Origin: CAVVFX01 sp963747535
GTDB taxonomy: Bacteria > Acidobacteriota > Terriglobia > Bryobacterales > Bryobacteraceae
Direction of reading: 5' to 3'
Length of the DNA stretch: 64,000 bases
NCBI GenBank assembly: GCA_963747535.1
Contig: CAVVFX010000001.1
Location: forward strand, 124,001 to 188,000
The notes below the pieces were generated by a model that saw only the letters and a list, made by a program, of their open reading frames with translations, did not search any database and was not told the DNA's origin. The number at the start of each line of letters is the position of its first letter. Positions within the stretch are counted from its first letter, which is position 1. Below, one piece after another: positions 54,783-63,030 of this stretch. The translations under genes were made by a program, and so were the position numbers.

Positions 54783-54976
54783 CCCCCTCCCAGAAGTTCC
54801 GTCTGGCTCCTTATGAGGAAGACAACAGATCCCCAGGAGGTGAGGGCGAAATACGGCGGGCATCGCACCTCTCCGGGCAGATCGGAAGGCCTGTCGATGG
54901 GCTGGAGCAGGAGCGGACCTTTGGGCTCGGCGCCCATGACCGTCAGGGCAAACACGAACAGCAGGGCGTGTTTCAT
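54779..54976 (-). CDS. Small secreted protein, unknown (operon gene 1)
   Basis: The 65-residue product starts MKHALLFVFALTVMGAEPKG, a clear signal peptide, followed by PLLLQPIDRPSDLPGEVRCP and a hydrophobic stretch. Its stop overlaps the next ATG. The IS200-type element begins within ~25 bases upstream, so the native promoter has been separated from this operon. Confidence 0.5.
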   Translation of the reverse strand: MKHALLFVFALTVMGAEPKGPLLLQPIDRPSDLPGEVRCPPYFALTSWGSVVFLIRSQTELLGGG

Positions 54977-54990
54977 TGTCCCAGTCTGGG

Positions 54991-55526
54991 AGGGTTGAAA
55001 CCCTCGCCTTTAGGCGACGGCTTCAGCGCGCGCGCCGCAGTTTAAGCTTGAGGGATGCCGGATTACCGACGCGGCGCGCATACCGTATTCGAAATCCATC
55101 TGCACCTGGTTTGGATAACGAAATATCGAAGACCAGCCTTGACCGGAGAGGTGGCCACGCGAGTGCGCGATCTGATCCGAGACATCTGCGCGCAACACGA
55201 GGTGAAGATTATGAAAGGCCACGTGGCAAAAGACCACGTGCACCTGTTTGTGTCAATCCCGCCGCAAGTGACGATCAGCCGGCTGTTGCAGTGGTTGAAA
55301 GGGAAGACAGCGCATCACATGTTGGCGGCCTTTCCGCATCTGAAGAAACAGTTCTGGGGCAGACATTTGTGGGCACGTGGGTACTTCTGCTGCAGTTCGG
55401 GTAATGTAACTGATGAGGTGATCGCGAAGTACATAGCGGAACAGAATATCGAACAGGATGAGGACTTTCGAGTAGATGGTTGAGTCCATCTACTTCTTGA
55501 AGCCCGCTTGGTGCGGGGCACAGTCT
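54991..55526 (+). mobile_element. IS200/IS605-type element, left part
   Basis: A left-end hairpin (TCGCC-TTTA-GGCGA, 55004-55017) precedes the tnpA gene; right-end sequence with hairpin CCCGC/GCGGG follows (55503-55517). The right end continues after the 2.6-kb transposon insertion, at 58162-58213, where the hairpin CCACCGCC-TTCCA-GGCGGTGG closes the element. Exact cleavage points cannot be fixed without a second copy. Confidence 0.65.
55055..55483 (+). CDS. tnpA: IS200-family Y1 transposase TnpA
   Basis: The 142-residue product is full length for the family. It has the N-terminal pattern TVFEIHLHLVWITKYRRPAL, the HUH motif His61-Val-His63 (KDHVHLFVSIPP), LLQWLKGKTAHHMLAAFPHL, and the catalytic Tyr126 in EVIAKYIAEQ. 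Such enzymes cut and join single-stranded DNA at hairpin ends without inverted repeats. The reading frame is intact. There is no tnpB nearby. Its right end has been split by the DruA-type transposon. Confidence 0.93.
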   Translation: MPDYRRGAHTVFEIHLHLVWITKYRRPALTGEVATRVRDLIRDICAQHEVKIMKGHVAKDHVHLFVSIPPQVTISRLLQWLKGKTAHHMLAAFPHLKKQFWGRHLWARGYFCCSSGNVTDEVIAKYIAEQNIEQDEDFRVDG

Positions 55527-55543
55527 GCCGGCCTTCGGCCGGA
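55527..55543 (+). repeat. 17-bp direct repeat, left (likely target duplication)
   Basis: GCCGGCCTTCGGCCGGA, itself a GC-rich hairpin, abuts the left inverted repeat of the transposon. An identical 17-mer in the same orientation abuts the right end (58145-58161). Confidence 0.85.
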
Positions 55544-55561
55544 CTGGAGTTTGTACATTTT

Positions 55562-57121
55562 TCAGGCCGCGGCAGCAGCGTTGAAGCCGCGATCGGTCGG
55601 ATTCAAGCCGAGGTGGGCGACGAGTTCCGGGTGTTCGGCCATTTCTTTGCGGAGTAGCGTGATCAGATCCAAAGCCGAGGGTCGTGCAGCGCGACGGCGC
55701 CACTTGGGGAGGGCGGCGTAAGCCGTGCCGCGTTCGGCTCCGAAAGCCTGCAACGAGGCCAGGAGGAGTGCGCTGTAGCTGGCCACAGCGAAGGCCGGCT
55801 GCTTGGGCACCGAGATAAAGTTACGTAACTGGGCTTGCCCCACGCCGAGGGTGTCCTTTTCCTCGCGGTGGTTGACTTCAATCTGCCATCGGTCGAAGTA
55901 GATTTGCAATAGTTGCCGCACTGTGCCGTCGACCACGGTTGTGAGCAGGTAGGCAGGCTGGGTGTAACAGAAGCGGGTACTGTTTTTCTTGCGATAGCGC
56001 GTGGGTTTGACCACGAGCAGCCGCAGCGGCCGCTGACGTGCCCCGCCTTGCCAATAGATCCCTGCTACCTGTTTGTACTCGACCTGGCGCCGTTTTCCAC
56101 CATAGAAGATTTTGGTGCTCTTCCAGGCCCTGGACTCGTCGAACCGCACCTGTTCCGGGGTGAATTTGTGGGTATCGTAGAAGCGGCGCGATCGGTCCTC
56201 GGCGCGGTGGCACAAAACCGCATTCTTGCGGGCGCGAGCGATCAGTTCGACGCCCTTGACTACGGTCTGGAAAACCGTGCGATTGCAGAAGCTGTTGTCG
56301 ATTGCCAGCAGCAGAATCTTGTTAGCGGCTCCGGCCGCATCGAAGCCTGTGCGCAGACGGCCCATCAGGTGGATGAAGTGAGTGGAGAGATTATGGAGTT
56401 TTTGGGCCGCGCGATACTGTTTCCACTCCTTCTCTAAGGCGGCGTCTTTCGCCTCCGGTTGCGGTACCGGCTCTGCCTTTCCAGCTTTGCGTGGACGCTT
56501 GCTCTGGGCCGCCTGATTCTGCCGGCCAGAGGATTTAGGGCGCCGCTTGCGGGGCCGTTTGACGACTGAGGATTCCTCAAAGGCGATGGGTATGGCGCGG
56601 GCACCCACCTTGGCGTGGCGGAACAGTGGAACCAGCAGGGAGGCCTGCAGGAACCGCAGGCCCAGCATGAAATTGACGCGATACTTGGGGGAGAGGGGAT
56701 CGCGCTGCAGGAAAGCCTGCTGAATGCGTAATCCGGTTTTGTGCAGGCGAGTGTCGTCGATGGCCACACCGATATAACGGCCTGGACAGTAGGGCAAGGC
56801 GCGCTGCAAGAGGGGAGCGAACAAGGCGGAGAGCTCCCACTGACAACGCGAGAACAGAAAATACTCGGCGCGCCAATCCTGGTGTTGGTCGCCGTTGGTC
56901 CAAATGATGCGAGACAGAGTGTGGCGGCCGAGGCAGACCAGCCCACCTACCGCCTGGCGTACGGCGCGGAGAAAGGTGCGCTTCTGGGGGAACACCGTCA
57001 CCCAGGAGGCCAGGATATCGAGAAAGCAGCCCAGTAGGGTCATCGGGTCTTCCGCCGAAGAACCTCCGTCCGTTCTGGAACGCGATCCAATTTCTTGCGG
57101 AATCGGCAGTGATGGTTGCAT
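55562..57121 (-). CDS. DDE transposase (IS4/IS701-like superfamily)
   Basis: The 519-residue product has FLDILASWVTVFPQKRTFLR and TLSRIIWTNGDQHQDWRAEY (N-terminal region), IGVAIDDTRLHKTGLRIQQA (first catalytic Asp), KILLLAIDNSFCNRTVFQTV (second Asp), FYGGKRRQVEYKQVAGIYWQ and RWQIEVNHREEKDTLGVGQA (catalytic Glu, YREK-like region). An unusual Lys/Arg-rich linker lies at residues ~190-225 (KRPRKRRPKSSGRQNQ). It is the second gene of the two-gene transposon and ends inside the left inverted repeat (its stop overlaps TTTTTC). The exact IS family is uncertain. Confidence 0.85.
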   Translation of the reverse strand: MQPSLPIPQEIGSRSRTDGGSSAEDPMTLLGCFLDILASWVTVFPQKRTFLRAVRQAVGGLVCLGRHTLSRIIWTNGDQHQDWRAEYFLFSRCQWELSALFAPLLQRALPYCPGRYIGVAIDDTRLHKTGLRIQQAFLQRDPLSPKYRVNFMLGLRFLQASLLVPLFRHAKVGARAIPIAFEESSVVKRPRKRRPKSSGRQNQAAQSKRPRKAGKAEPVPQPEAKDAALEKEWKQYRAAQKLHNLSTHFIHLMGRLRTGFDAAGAANKILLLAIDNSFCNRTVFQTVVKGVELIARARKNAVLCHRAEDRSRRFYDTHKFTPEQVRFDESRAWKSTKIFYGGKRRQVEYKQVAGIYWQGGARQRPLRLLVVKPTRYRKKNSTRFCYTQPAYLLTTVVDGTVRQLLQIYFDRWQIEVNHREEKDTLGVGQAQLRNFISVPKQPAFAVASYSALLLASLQAFGAERGTAYAALPKWRRRAARPSALDLITLLRKEMAEHPELVAHLGLNPTDRGFNAAAAA

Positions 57122-57122
57122 G

Positions 57123-58037
57123 TCAGTTCCTCAAAACAGGTAGGTCGGCGCATAGCCGTTGGCGACAGAGGCGGTGTAGGGGATAGAGAAAAATCTGCTT
57201 GCGGATCCCTTGGGCCTGTCCGGAACGGTCCATGCGTCCGCGGCCGGTGGTCATGCCGGCTTCGATCCAATTGGCGGCGCGATAGCAAGTGCCGCGGTAA
57301 CGCGTCGGGTCCACCAGGGTTTCCATCAACACAGGGGTGACACCATAGCGGGCCTGCCAGTCGCGCGGTAGTTGTTGCGCGGCTCGCGCCAGAATATGGC
57401 TGGCCAGATGGGGAACGCGTGCCCAGGGGAGAATCAGAAAGCGGCTGTGGTTGATTACCAGAGGGAGATTGCGCTGACGAACCTGGTCACTCCATCCGAT
57501 CCAGCCGTCGCGCGGCGCCATCCGCCACGCAGCGCTGGTGAACAGTAGGGCGGCCAGCGGCGGCAAATCCGGATTCGCTGCCCGGGCCCAGTAACGAAGT
57601 TGCGCCCCATAAGGAGCACGGTAGCCGAGGTAATGATATTGTTCCAGATATCGACGGAACAGTAGCCGTTGCTCGGGGCATTCAATCAGCTGCAGTGAAA
57701 TGGGACGGTAGGACTCCAGCGCTCCGGTGAGCGCAGGGGGAGCCGCGAGTGGCAAAACTGCCGGTCTGGGTGCGGAGACGCGGGGATGTCTGGGCTGCGG
57801 GGCGGGCAACCAAGGCAACCATCCACGGTCGTGGAGTTCGCGCAAAAACAGATAACACTCGCGGCTCTTGAGCCCACCGTTGGGACGTCGCCACTCCAGC
57901 AGTTCGCAGAGGGTTGCCGCCAGTTCGGTCAAAGTCAGACCGGCAAACTCGCGCGTGATGCTGCGAATTAGATCCAATTCGGACTGACTCAATGTGTGAC
58001 CGCAGAACGAAAGGCCGTCACCAATTGTGATAGGCAT
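57123..58037 (-). CDS. DruA-like protein (DUF4338 family)
   Basis: The ~304-residue product has an N-terminal DNA-binding-like half (LIRSITREFAGLTLTELAAT, NGGLKSRECYLFLRELHDRG). The DUF4338 signature follows: YHYLGYRAPYGAQLRYWARA, LLFTSAAWRMAPRDGWIGWS, LVINHSRFLILPWARVPHLA and TLVDPTRYRGTCYRAANWIE, ending in GRGRMDRSGQAQ-type sequence. The family includes DruA of the Druantia anti-phage systems, but most members sit next to transposases. Here it is one base from a DDE transposase inside the same inverted repeats, so it is an accessory transposition or target-choice protein by inference. I take ATG 58037; TTG 58055 with GAGG upstream is an alternative. Confidence 0.85.
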   Translation of the reverse strand: MPITIGDGLSFCGHTLSQSELDLIRSITREFAGLTLTELAATLCELLEWRRPNGGLKSRECYLFLRELHDRGWLPWLPAPQPRHPRVSAPRPAVLPLAAPPALTGALESYRPISLQLIECPEQRLLFRRYLEQYHYLGYRAPYGAQLRYWARAANPDLPPLAALLFTSAAWRMAPRDGWIGWSDQVRQRNLPLVINHSRFLILPWARVPHLASHILARAAQQLPRDWQARYGVTPVLMETLVDPTRYRGTCYRAANWIEAGMTTGRGRMDRSGQAQGIRKQIFLYPLHRLCRQRLCADLPVLRN

Positions 58038-58144
58038 CGCATGCGACCTGCCCAATGCAGGTCCTCATGCTTACGTTACAGAAGCTTCACGCAAAAGTCC
58101 AGAGAAATCTCCGCGCCAAACCCAGAAAAATGTACAAACTCCAG

Positions 58145-58161
58145 GCCGGCCTTCGGCCGGA
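58145..58161 (+). repeat. 17-bp direct repeat, right (likely target duplication)
   Basis: GCCGGCCTTCGGCCGGA, identical and in the same orientation as 55527-55543. Confidence 0.85.
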
Positions 58162-58187
58162 ACAGGACTTATAGTCCGTTACTACAG

Positions 58188-58213
58188 CCACCGCCTTCCA
58201 GGCGGTGGTTTTT
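58188..58213 (+). terminator. IS200 right-end hairpin with T run
   Basis: Perfect 8-bp stem CCACCGCC / GGCGGTGG, 5-base loop, then TTTTT. It is the expected end hairpin of an IS200/IS605 element and would also work as an intrinsic terminator. Confidence 0.65.
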
Positions 58214-58279
58214 ACTTACGGGTACCTCTATTAAATCTTGTGGTCTTATGTTGATTCTACAACCGGAAGCACAATGCTG

Positions 58280-58408
58280 TGGATCGGCGCCTGATCGCTT
58301 CGTCACGAGCGGCAATTCGAACCGTATCGCCAATTCAAGAAAGGCCGCATCGTAGCCGGCGAACTCGCACGCCCGAACCACGTGGACGTCGGGCGAGCGC
58401 GAAAACAC
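58280..58408 (-). pseudogene. VapC-like PIN-domain toxin fragment
   Basis: The minus-strand frame reads RACEFAGYDAAFLELAIRFE-LPLVTKRS, which is the C-terminal conserved stretch of VapC PIN-domain RNases (YDAAYLELA...LPLATxD). The rest is missing. No VapB antitoxin gene is visible. Upstream it joins the short dispersed repeat R2. Confidence 0.5.
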
Positions 58409-58440
58409 TGCGAAACGCGGTTTTTAGAAAAGCTGCTTTC
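58381..58440 (-). repeat. Short dispersed repeat R2, copy 1
   Basis: On the minus strand GCAGCTTTTCTAAAAACCGC and GTTTCGCAGTGTTTTCGCGC-TCG match 62363-62420 on the plus strand closely. Confidence 0.55.
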
Positions 58441-58504
58441 ACAGTGGCCATGGCGTCAGTGGGAATCGTATGATTGACGGAGGGAGGGAGCGAGCGAACT
58501 ATCC

Positions 58505-58762
58505 ATGATTCAAGCCGTTTACAAAGGCATAGAAATCGAAATGGAGATGCATCAACAGCACAACCTACCCGTCGCACATCTAATACAAACCGCCACTGGC
58601 AACGGAGAATTTGCCACGGCGATCAGCGTGACCATCGGCCTAACTCCACACAAGTCACATTTTCTGGCCAAGATACTCAACGGTGTAAACATAACACACG
58701 CAGGCACCAGCCTCAGGGCTCACGCCTCGTTCTCAGCGGCTGTCGCGATAAAGGCGGGTTAA
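58505..58762 (+). CDS. Small protein of unknown function
   Basis: The 85-residue frame has GGAGGGAGGGAGCGAGCGAA upstream and reads MIQAVYKGIEIEMEMHQQHN, VAHLIQTATGNGEFATAISV, THAGTSLRAHASFSAAVAIK. No signal or membrane segment. The IS4-type element begins two bases after its stop, and the apparent target duplication leaves the stop codon unchanged. Family unknown. Confidence 0.4.
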   Translation: MIQAVYKGIEIEMEMHQQHNLPVAHLIQTATGNGEFATAISVTIGLTPHKSHFLAKILNGVNITHAGTSLRAHASFSAAVAIKAG

Positions 58763-58763
58763 A

Positions 58764-60219
58764 CCCAATACTCGTCACTTAACGATCCGGATGGCGGCGC
58801 AAATATCGATCAAGGGCGAGCGTTTGTAGCCGTGGCGCAGGGGGAATTTGCTCATTTTCCGTTTGACTCCGCGCACATTGCGCCGATTGCGGCTGGAAGC
58901 GGCGGGTTCGTCGAGGATTTCCTCCAGCACCGCCTTATGGAACTTGTTCCGGTCCTGAGGGGGAAATAGCGCCGAAGGTGGCCATCTTGCGACGGACAAC
59001 GCGGACGGCGTGGAGAAAAGATAACCGGTCCGGGTCTTCTCCGCTCTCCAGGGCAGCTTCGTGCATCAGTCCGCGAACGGCGAAATGCGCCATCAACAAA
59101 CCGTAGAATTCCTGCCGGACCAGATCCGGTGTCTTACTGCGGAGGACAATACGCGCGCCTCGCAGATGAGTCTTGAGTTCGTCGAATGCGGTTTCGATCT
59201 CCCAACGGTCGTGATAGAGCGCCGCTAGTTCAGTGGCGGGTGCCCGCTCGTGGTCGACGATCGTGGTGGCCAGTCGATACAACGGCTCTGCCCCTTCGAT
59301 TCCTTCCAGTCGGTATTCGATCACCCGCACCACGACTCCGTTGTGTCCGCGCCGCTGGTCCTGCTGCGACCGATAGATGCGGCTCAGATACGATCCGTCC
59401 GGCAGGCGCTTTTCGCACGGCAACAGGATGTTTTTCCTGACACGCCACAGCAGGTCTGCGCCTGTAGCCAAAGCCTCCTTCCACATTTCGAACCCGAAAA
59501 AGTTGCGGTCCGCCAGACACAACATAACCTTGCCGAGACTGGGCAATACGATCTTTGCCAGCGCCACCTCGCTGCTGGCATAATCCGCCATTCGGCTGCC
59601 AAATAAGACATGGGTACCGTTTTCAACTAATGACACGAAGCGGATTTGCGGATACGCGCTCTTGCCCTGCTTCGCTCCCGGTCGGCCGAAAGCTTCGTCA
59701 TTGCCCTTCTCATCGGCGACATCCAGCGTGCTGCCGTCGAGGCTCACCAGACGCCATCCGCGATACCATGCGCCCTTCGTCGCCGCTACCGCAATCGGCT
59801 TTACTACCTCGTCGTGAAGTTGCCGTATCGGCTCCCATCCCAGCCTCGTTCGCGCCTGCGAAATGCCTGAGTGGCCGGCCACGTGGATACTTGCCGACGG
59901 CCCCGCCAGCCACTGGATTCCCTCCAGCAGGCACCGCAACACCTCTCGATACGACGACTGCATATACAACGCCAACGCAATTACGTAGTAAACGGTCACG
60001 TGGGCCGGAAGGTCGCGCTGGCGCGTGCTCTCCTTCTCCGTCGTCGCCAGCGCCGCGTGAATCCTACCCAAAGGGAAGGTCTTCGCCACCACCCCCAAGC
60101 TGATGTAGTCCGTTATCCGGCTTCCGGCGGGCAACGTGGCAACGGTTCGCGACATTCTCCCTGCCTCCTGTTCTAGAACAGAATAACATGAAAATGTTAC
60201 TTAAGTGACGAGTATTGGG
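58764..60219. mobile_element. IS4-type insertion sequence, 1.46 kb
   Basis: Perfect 19-bp terminal inverted repeats CCCAATACTCGTCACTTAA (58764-58782 and, as complement, 60201-60219). The flanks GTTAAA (58758-58763 and 60220-60225) match, a probable 6-bp target duplication; the target region also has GGGTTAAACC in tandem on the right, so duplication length is not certain. One transposase gene on the minus strand fills the element. Confidence 0.85.
58775..60155 (-). pseudogene. IS4-family transposase, frameshift near C-terminus
   Basis: The first 400 residues are intact: DYISLGVVAKTFPLGRIHAA (IS4 N-terminal domain), GWRLVSLDGSTLDVADEKGN (first Asp), LCLADRNFFGFEMWKEALAT (second Asp) and LYHDRWEIETAFDELKTHLR-GARIVLRSKTP (catalytic Glu, YREK region). 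At a C run near 58965 (GCGCTATTTCCCCC) the frame shifts. The other frame continues PQDRNKFHKAVLEEILDEPA, NRRNVRGVKRKMSKFPLRHG to a stop at 58775 inside the left inverted repeat. All catalytic residues precede the shift, so the product may still work or may use frameshifting. Confidence 0.85.
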
Positions 60220-60225
60220 GTTAAA

Positions 60226-60615
60226 CCGGGTTAAACCACGTCCAAATTGTCGCATCTCGCGCGCGATGCCCGGCGTCGCCCAGAGAAGGCACAGTTGGAG
60301 GAAACGCAGCGGAAGGGACGGGCCGCGTGTACCTCCGCCGCCCCGGTGACAGATTTAACTGCTGAGCGTACCGCCGCGCGCCTTCGAGCCGGGCGGCGAA
60401 CGCGGGATCGCCGCGGCGGCCGCGATCAACGCGCCCTCGGGCTGTTGCGCCGCGCGAGAGGAACGCGCAAAACGCCTGCGCCGGCAGAGCGCTTCCGCCA
60501 AGACCCGTGTGGTCATTCGACTGTCCGTTCTAAGCACGGGCCGAGAATGGCAAAGTGACGGATTGATCGCGCGACGGGCGCGTATGATAGCTATGACCCT
60601 TTTAGCGAACTGCCT
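60226..60615. other. GC-rich stretch, no gene seen
   Basis: About 390 bases of high GC right of the IS. A basic frame (EERAKRLRRQSASAKTRVVI) exists but has no start or family resemblance. Confidence 0.4.
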
Positions 60616-60852
60616 ATGATGAGAGTTGTCGGTGGTGCGATGTTCTGCGACACGCGAAACACCTTATTAGATTCCCTGAATGCAGCGGTATGTTCCCATG
60701 CGAAGACTGCGTTGGAATTGTCGGCAGCTACGCTAACCCAAAGCGATAAGGATGTGCAGTCAAAGCTCCAAGCAAAAGTTGACGCAGCGAGGGTTACCCT
60801 TATGGCTGCCCATGGAGCACTTGACGAGCATCGCGCAACGCACGGGTGCTAG
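60616..60852 (+). CDS. Small helical protein, unknown
   Basis: The 78-residue frame (possible starts at 60616 and 60619) reads FCDTRNTLLDSLNAAVCSHA, KTALELSAATLTQSDKDVQS and KLQAKVDAARVTLMAAHGAL, a helical, soluble composition with regular spacing of hydrophobic residues. No family recognised; the ribosome site is weak. Confidence 0.45.
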   Translation: MMRVVGGAMFCDTRNTLLDSLNAAVCSHAKTALELSAATLTQSDKDVQSKLQAKVDAARVTLMAAHGALDEHRATHGC

Positions 60853-61284
60853 GATCGCCGCGGCCCATTCTCTCACCTTTCTGTCGCACCCGCCCGCGCG
60901 AGATTCTCGCGGTTGTCGGTTTTTTGCGCAGTACCCCGCAGACGCACACCGCTGCCGCACCGGGCACGTGCCATGGCCACTGCACGCTGGGGCGAGGCCG
61001 CGAAGGATCGCTGCGACCGCCGCGATGCGTTGCCGCGACGCGTTGCTGTCCTGACGCCGCGGGCGGGATCCACTCACCCTCGGGCGTGGCGCTTGCTCGT
61101 GGAGCGTCCAAACCGGCGGCCTGGCGGCGGCCGAGGTGCCAGCGCGAGGTCCGAGTTCGTTCGGGCGAGGAACGCAATGAAACCGCGGCGCGGGCGACTT
61201 CCCCGCCTCGGCGAAACGCAACGTCAAACGGTGATTTTGTTGCGACTTCCATGGCCGGTTATTCTGGAATGGCGAGATGAGGAT
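60853..61284. other. Repeat-rich stretch before aldo/keto reductase
   Basis: No gene supported. A long frame continuous with the reductase covers it but its translation is Arg-rich and motif-free. It includes the R3 repeat partner of 43309-43349 at 61124-61167. Confidence 0.5.
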
Positions 61285-62262
61285 ATGCGAAAACGCAAAC
61301 TTGGAAAGAGCAATCTGAAAGTCTCGGCGGTCGGCGTCGGCGCGATGGGGTTTAGCCACGGATACGGGCCGGGGGTGAGCGACGACGAGGCGATCAACCT
61401 GATGCGCAACGCGTTCGACTTGGGCTGCACTTTTTACGACACTGCTGAAGGGTACGCCGCAGGTGAGAACGAGCGGCTGGTCGGTCGGGCGTTGGCACCC
61501 ATCCGTGACCAAGTCGTGATCGCCACAAAGTTCTTTATCGGCGGCCACCCGTCACGGGCCCAGCTCGGCAGGGAGATCCGGGCGCATCTGGATGCGTCCC
61601 TGGCCCGACTGGGGACCGATCATGTGGAACTGTACTACCAGCACCGGGTGCCGGACTCCATCCCCGTGGAAGACGTCGCCGCCGTCATGGACGGGCTGAT
61701 CGCTGAGGGCAAGATCCTCGGCTGGGGGCAGTCCCAGGCCACGGGGGAGCAGATCCGCCGCGCGCACACCGTCACGCCCTTGACAGCCATTCAGAGCGAG
61801 TATTCGATCATGGAGCGCATGTTCGAGAAGGACGTCATCCCGGCCTGTGAGGAACTCGGGATCGGGTTCGTGGCGTTCAGTCCGCTCGCTAGCGGATTTC
61901 TGTCTGGCAAGGTCACGGTGAACGACACGTATACCGGCGACGACGTCCGGCGGGTCATTACCCGGTTCCACAAGGACAACATCCGCGCGAACCAGCCGCT
62001 GCTGGACCTACTCACCGCATTCGCGAAAGAGAAGGGCGCCACCCCTGCGCAAATCTCCCTCGCGTGGATGCTTCACAAGAAGGACTTCATCGTACCGATC
62101 CCCGGATCGCGTAGGATCGAGCGGATCGAGGAGAACCTCGGTGCTGCTGACGTCGATCTGACCGAGGAGGAGTTCGAGCGAATTGAGGCGGAGTTGGCAA
62201 AGATCGAGATCCACGGCAACCGCACAGACGAGGACATCGCCAAGCTGCGCGATCTCGACTAA
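61285..62262 (+). CDS. Aldo/keto reductase
   Basis: The 325-residue product starts MRKRKLGKSNLKVSAVGVGA; start 61285 is where family similarity begins and GAGG lies just upstream, although the frame is open much farther. The catalytic tetrad is visible: Asp and Tyr in CTFYDTAEGYAAGENE, Lys in QVVIATKFFIGG, His in VELYYQHRVPD. The NADPH-binding segment is FIVPIPGSRRIERIEENLGA. It reduces aldehydes or ketones in the cytoplasm; the YhdN/pyridoxal-reductase-like subgroup is likely. No operon partner is near; surroundings are repeats and small genes, so it may have come with a mobile segment. Confidence 0.92.
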   Translation: MRKRKLGKSNLKVSAVGVGAMGFSHGYGPGVSDDEAINLMRNAFDLGCTFYDTAEGYAAGENERLVGRALAPIRDQVVIATKFFIGGHPSRAQLGREIRAHLDASLARLGTDHVELYYQHRVPDSIPVEDVAAVMDGLIAEGKILGWGQSQATGEQIRRAHTVTPLTAIQSEYSIMERMFEKDVIPACEELGIGFVAFSPLASGFLSGKVTVNDTYTGDDVRRVITRFHKDNIRANQPLLDLLTAFAKEKGATPAQISLAWMLHKKDFIVPIPGSRRIERIEENLGAADVDLTEEEFERIEAELAKIEIHGNRTDEDIAKLRDLD

Positions 62263-62592
62263 CCCGCCGGGCCTCCGTCAGACAGATCGCCGCCTTGAAT
62301 GCCGTTGTCATCCTTTCTCTGTTTCATAACGGATCGACGTCCGCGGACACAAGTACACATCCACGCAGCTTTCTGCAAAACGCGTTTCGCAGTGTTTTCG
62401 CGCTCGACAGGCGTCCACGAGGTTCGTGGTTCTCGGTTTTTCGCGCCGCAACGGCGATCGAGCGAGGGCATGAGTTCAGGGGGCTCGTTCAGGCCACGGC
62501 GCCGGACCGGGCGCCGCTGTAATGGCCGCCGGAAGACATAACCAGCGCTTATGTCCGGCTATCCGGATTTTCTGCGGAACGGGCAACGACGC
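62263..62592. other. Intergenic stretch holding repeat R2, copy 2
   Basis: No gene supported. 62363-62420 (GCAGCTTTCTGCAAAACGCG, TTTCGCAGTGTTTTCGCGCT) matches 58381-58440 in reverse complement. Confidence 0.55.
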
Positions 62593-63030
62593 TTACTTGG
62601 TAACGAGCGCATGAAGAAATACGCCGCTGAAAAGCAATCCGACGAAGAAAGAGGCGATCGACACGGCGCACGCCCAATCCCGCGTGTTCTCAAATTGACT
62701 CTCGGTCAACCACTCGTTACCGCCACCGGACATGAGTTTCAGAAATTTAGCGGCGGCGTAGAAAAAGACCATGCAGGCGACGACCGAAAGAAAGAGGAAG
62801 GACCATGATAACCAGGCCCATTGATCGAGGTGGTCCTTGGGAACGCCCTTGATGGCGAAAGTCTTCACGAGGACCAGGGGAAGCACAAGGCTAGCAGTTG
62901 CAAGACTAAGTACTATCTTCATCACATCTTGATATACCGCGTTTGTTTTTTCCTTCCACTCAGTCTGCTTGGCGGCGTGTTCTTGACGGGTTCGCCTTGC
63001 GAGTTGGGCGGAGATTGTCATGCTGTTCAT
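62593..63030 (-). CDS. Four-helix membrane protein, unknown
   Basis: The 145-residue product starts at ATG 63030 with GGAGG six bases before it. A charged N-terminal helix (LARRTRQEHAAKQTEWKEKT) precedes membrane segments near VMKIVLSLATASLVLPLVLV, WLSWSFLFLSVVACMVFFYA and CAVSIASFFVGLLFSGVFLH. No family recognised. It seems intact and has its own ribosome site. Confidence 0.65.
   Translation of the reverse strand: MNSMTISAQLARRTRQEHAAKQTEWKEKTNAVYQDVMKIVLSLATASLVLPLVLVKTFAIKGVPKDHLDQWAWLSWSFLFLSVVACMVFFYAAAKFLKLMSGGGNEWLTESQFENTRDWACAVSIASFFVGLLFSGVFLHALVTK

Larger units (their letters stand above)
55544..58144. mobile_element. 2.6-kb transposon: DDE transposase plus DruA-like protein
   Basis: Bounded by perfect 20-bp terminal inverted repeats CTGGAGTTTGTACATTTTTC (55544-55563 and, as complement, 58125-58144). 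Outside these is a perfect 17-bp direct repeat of the palindromic sequence GCCGGCCTTCGGCCGGA. Inside are two minus-strand genes one base apart. Joining the flanks restores a continuous IS200 right end, so the element inserted into the hairpin of that IS. Both genes are intact, which suggests recent mobility. Confidence 0.85.

Noticed and set aside
57123..58037. A Druantia anti-phage defence system
   Set aside because: Only a DruA-like gene is present; DruB-DruE or the large DruE helicase are missing, and the gene lies inside transposon ends.
60913..61284. A 124-codon N-terminal extension of the aldo/keto reductase
   Set aside because: The extension is Arg-rich, motif-free and contains a dispersed repeat; family similarity starts at 61285.
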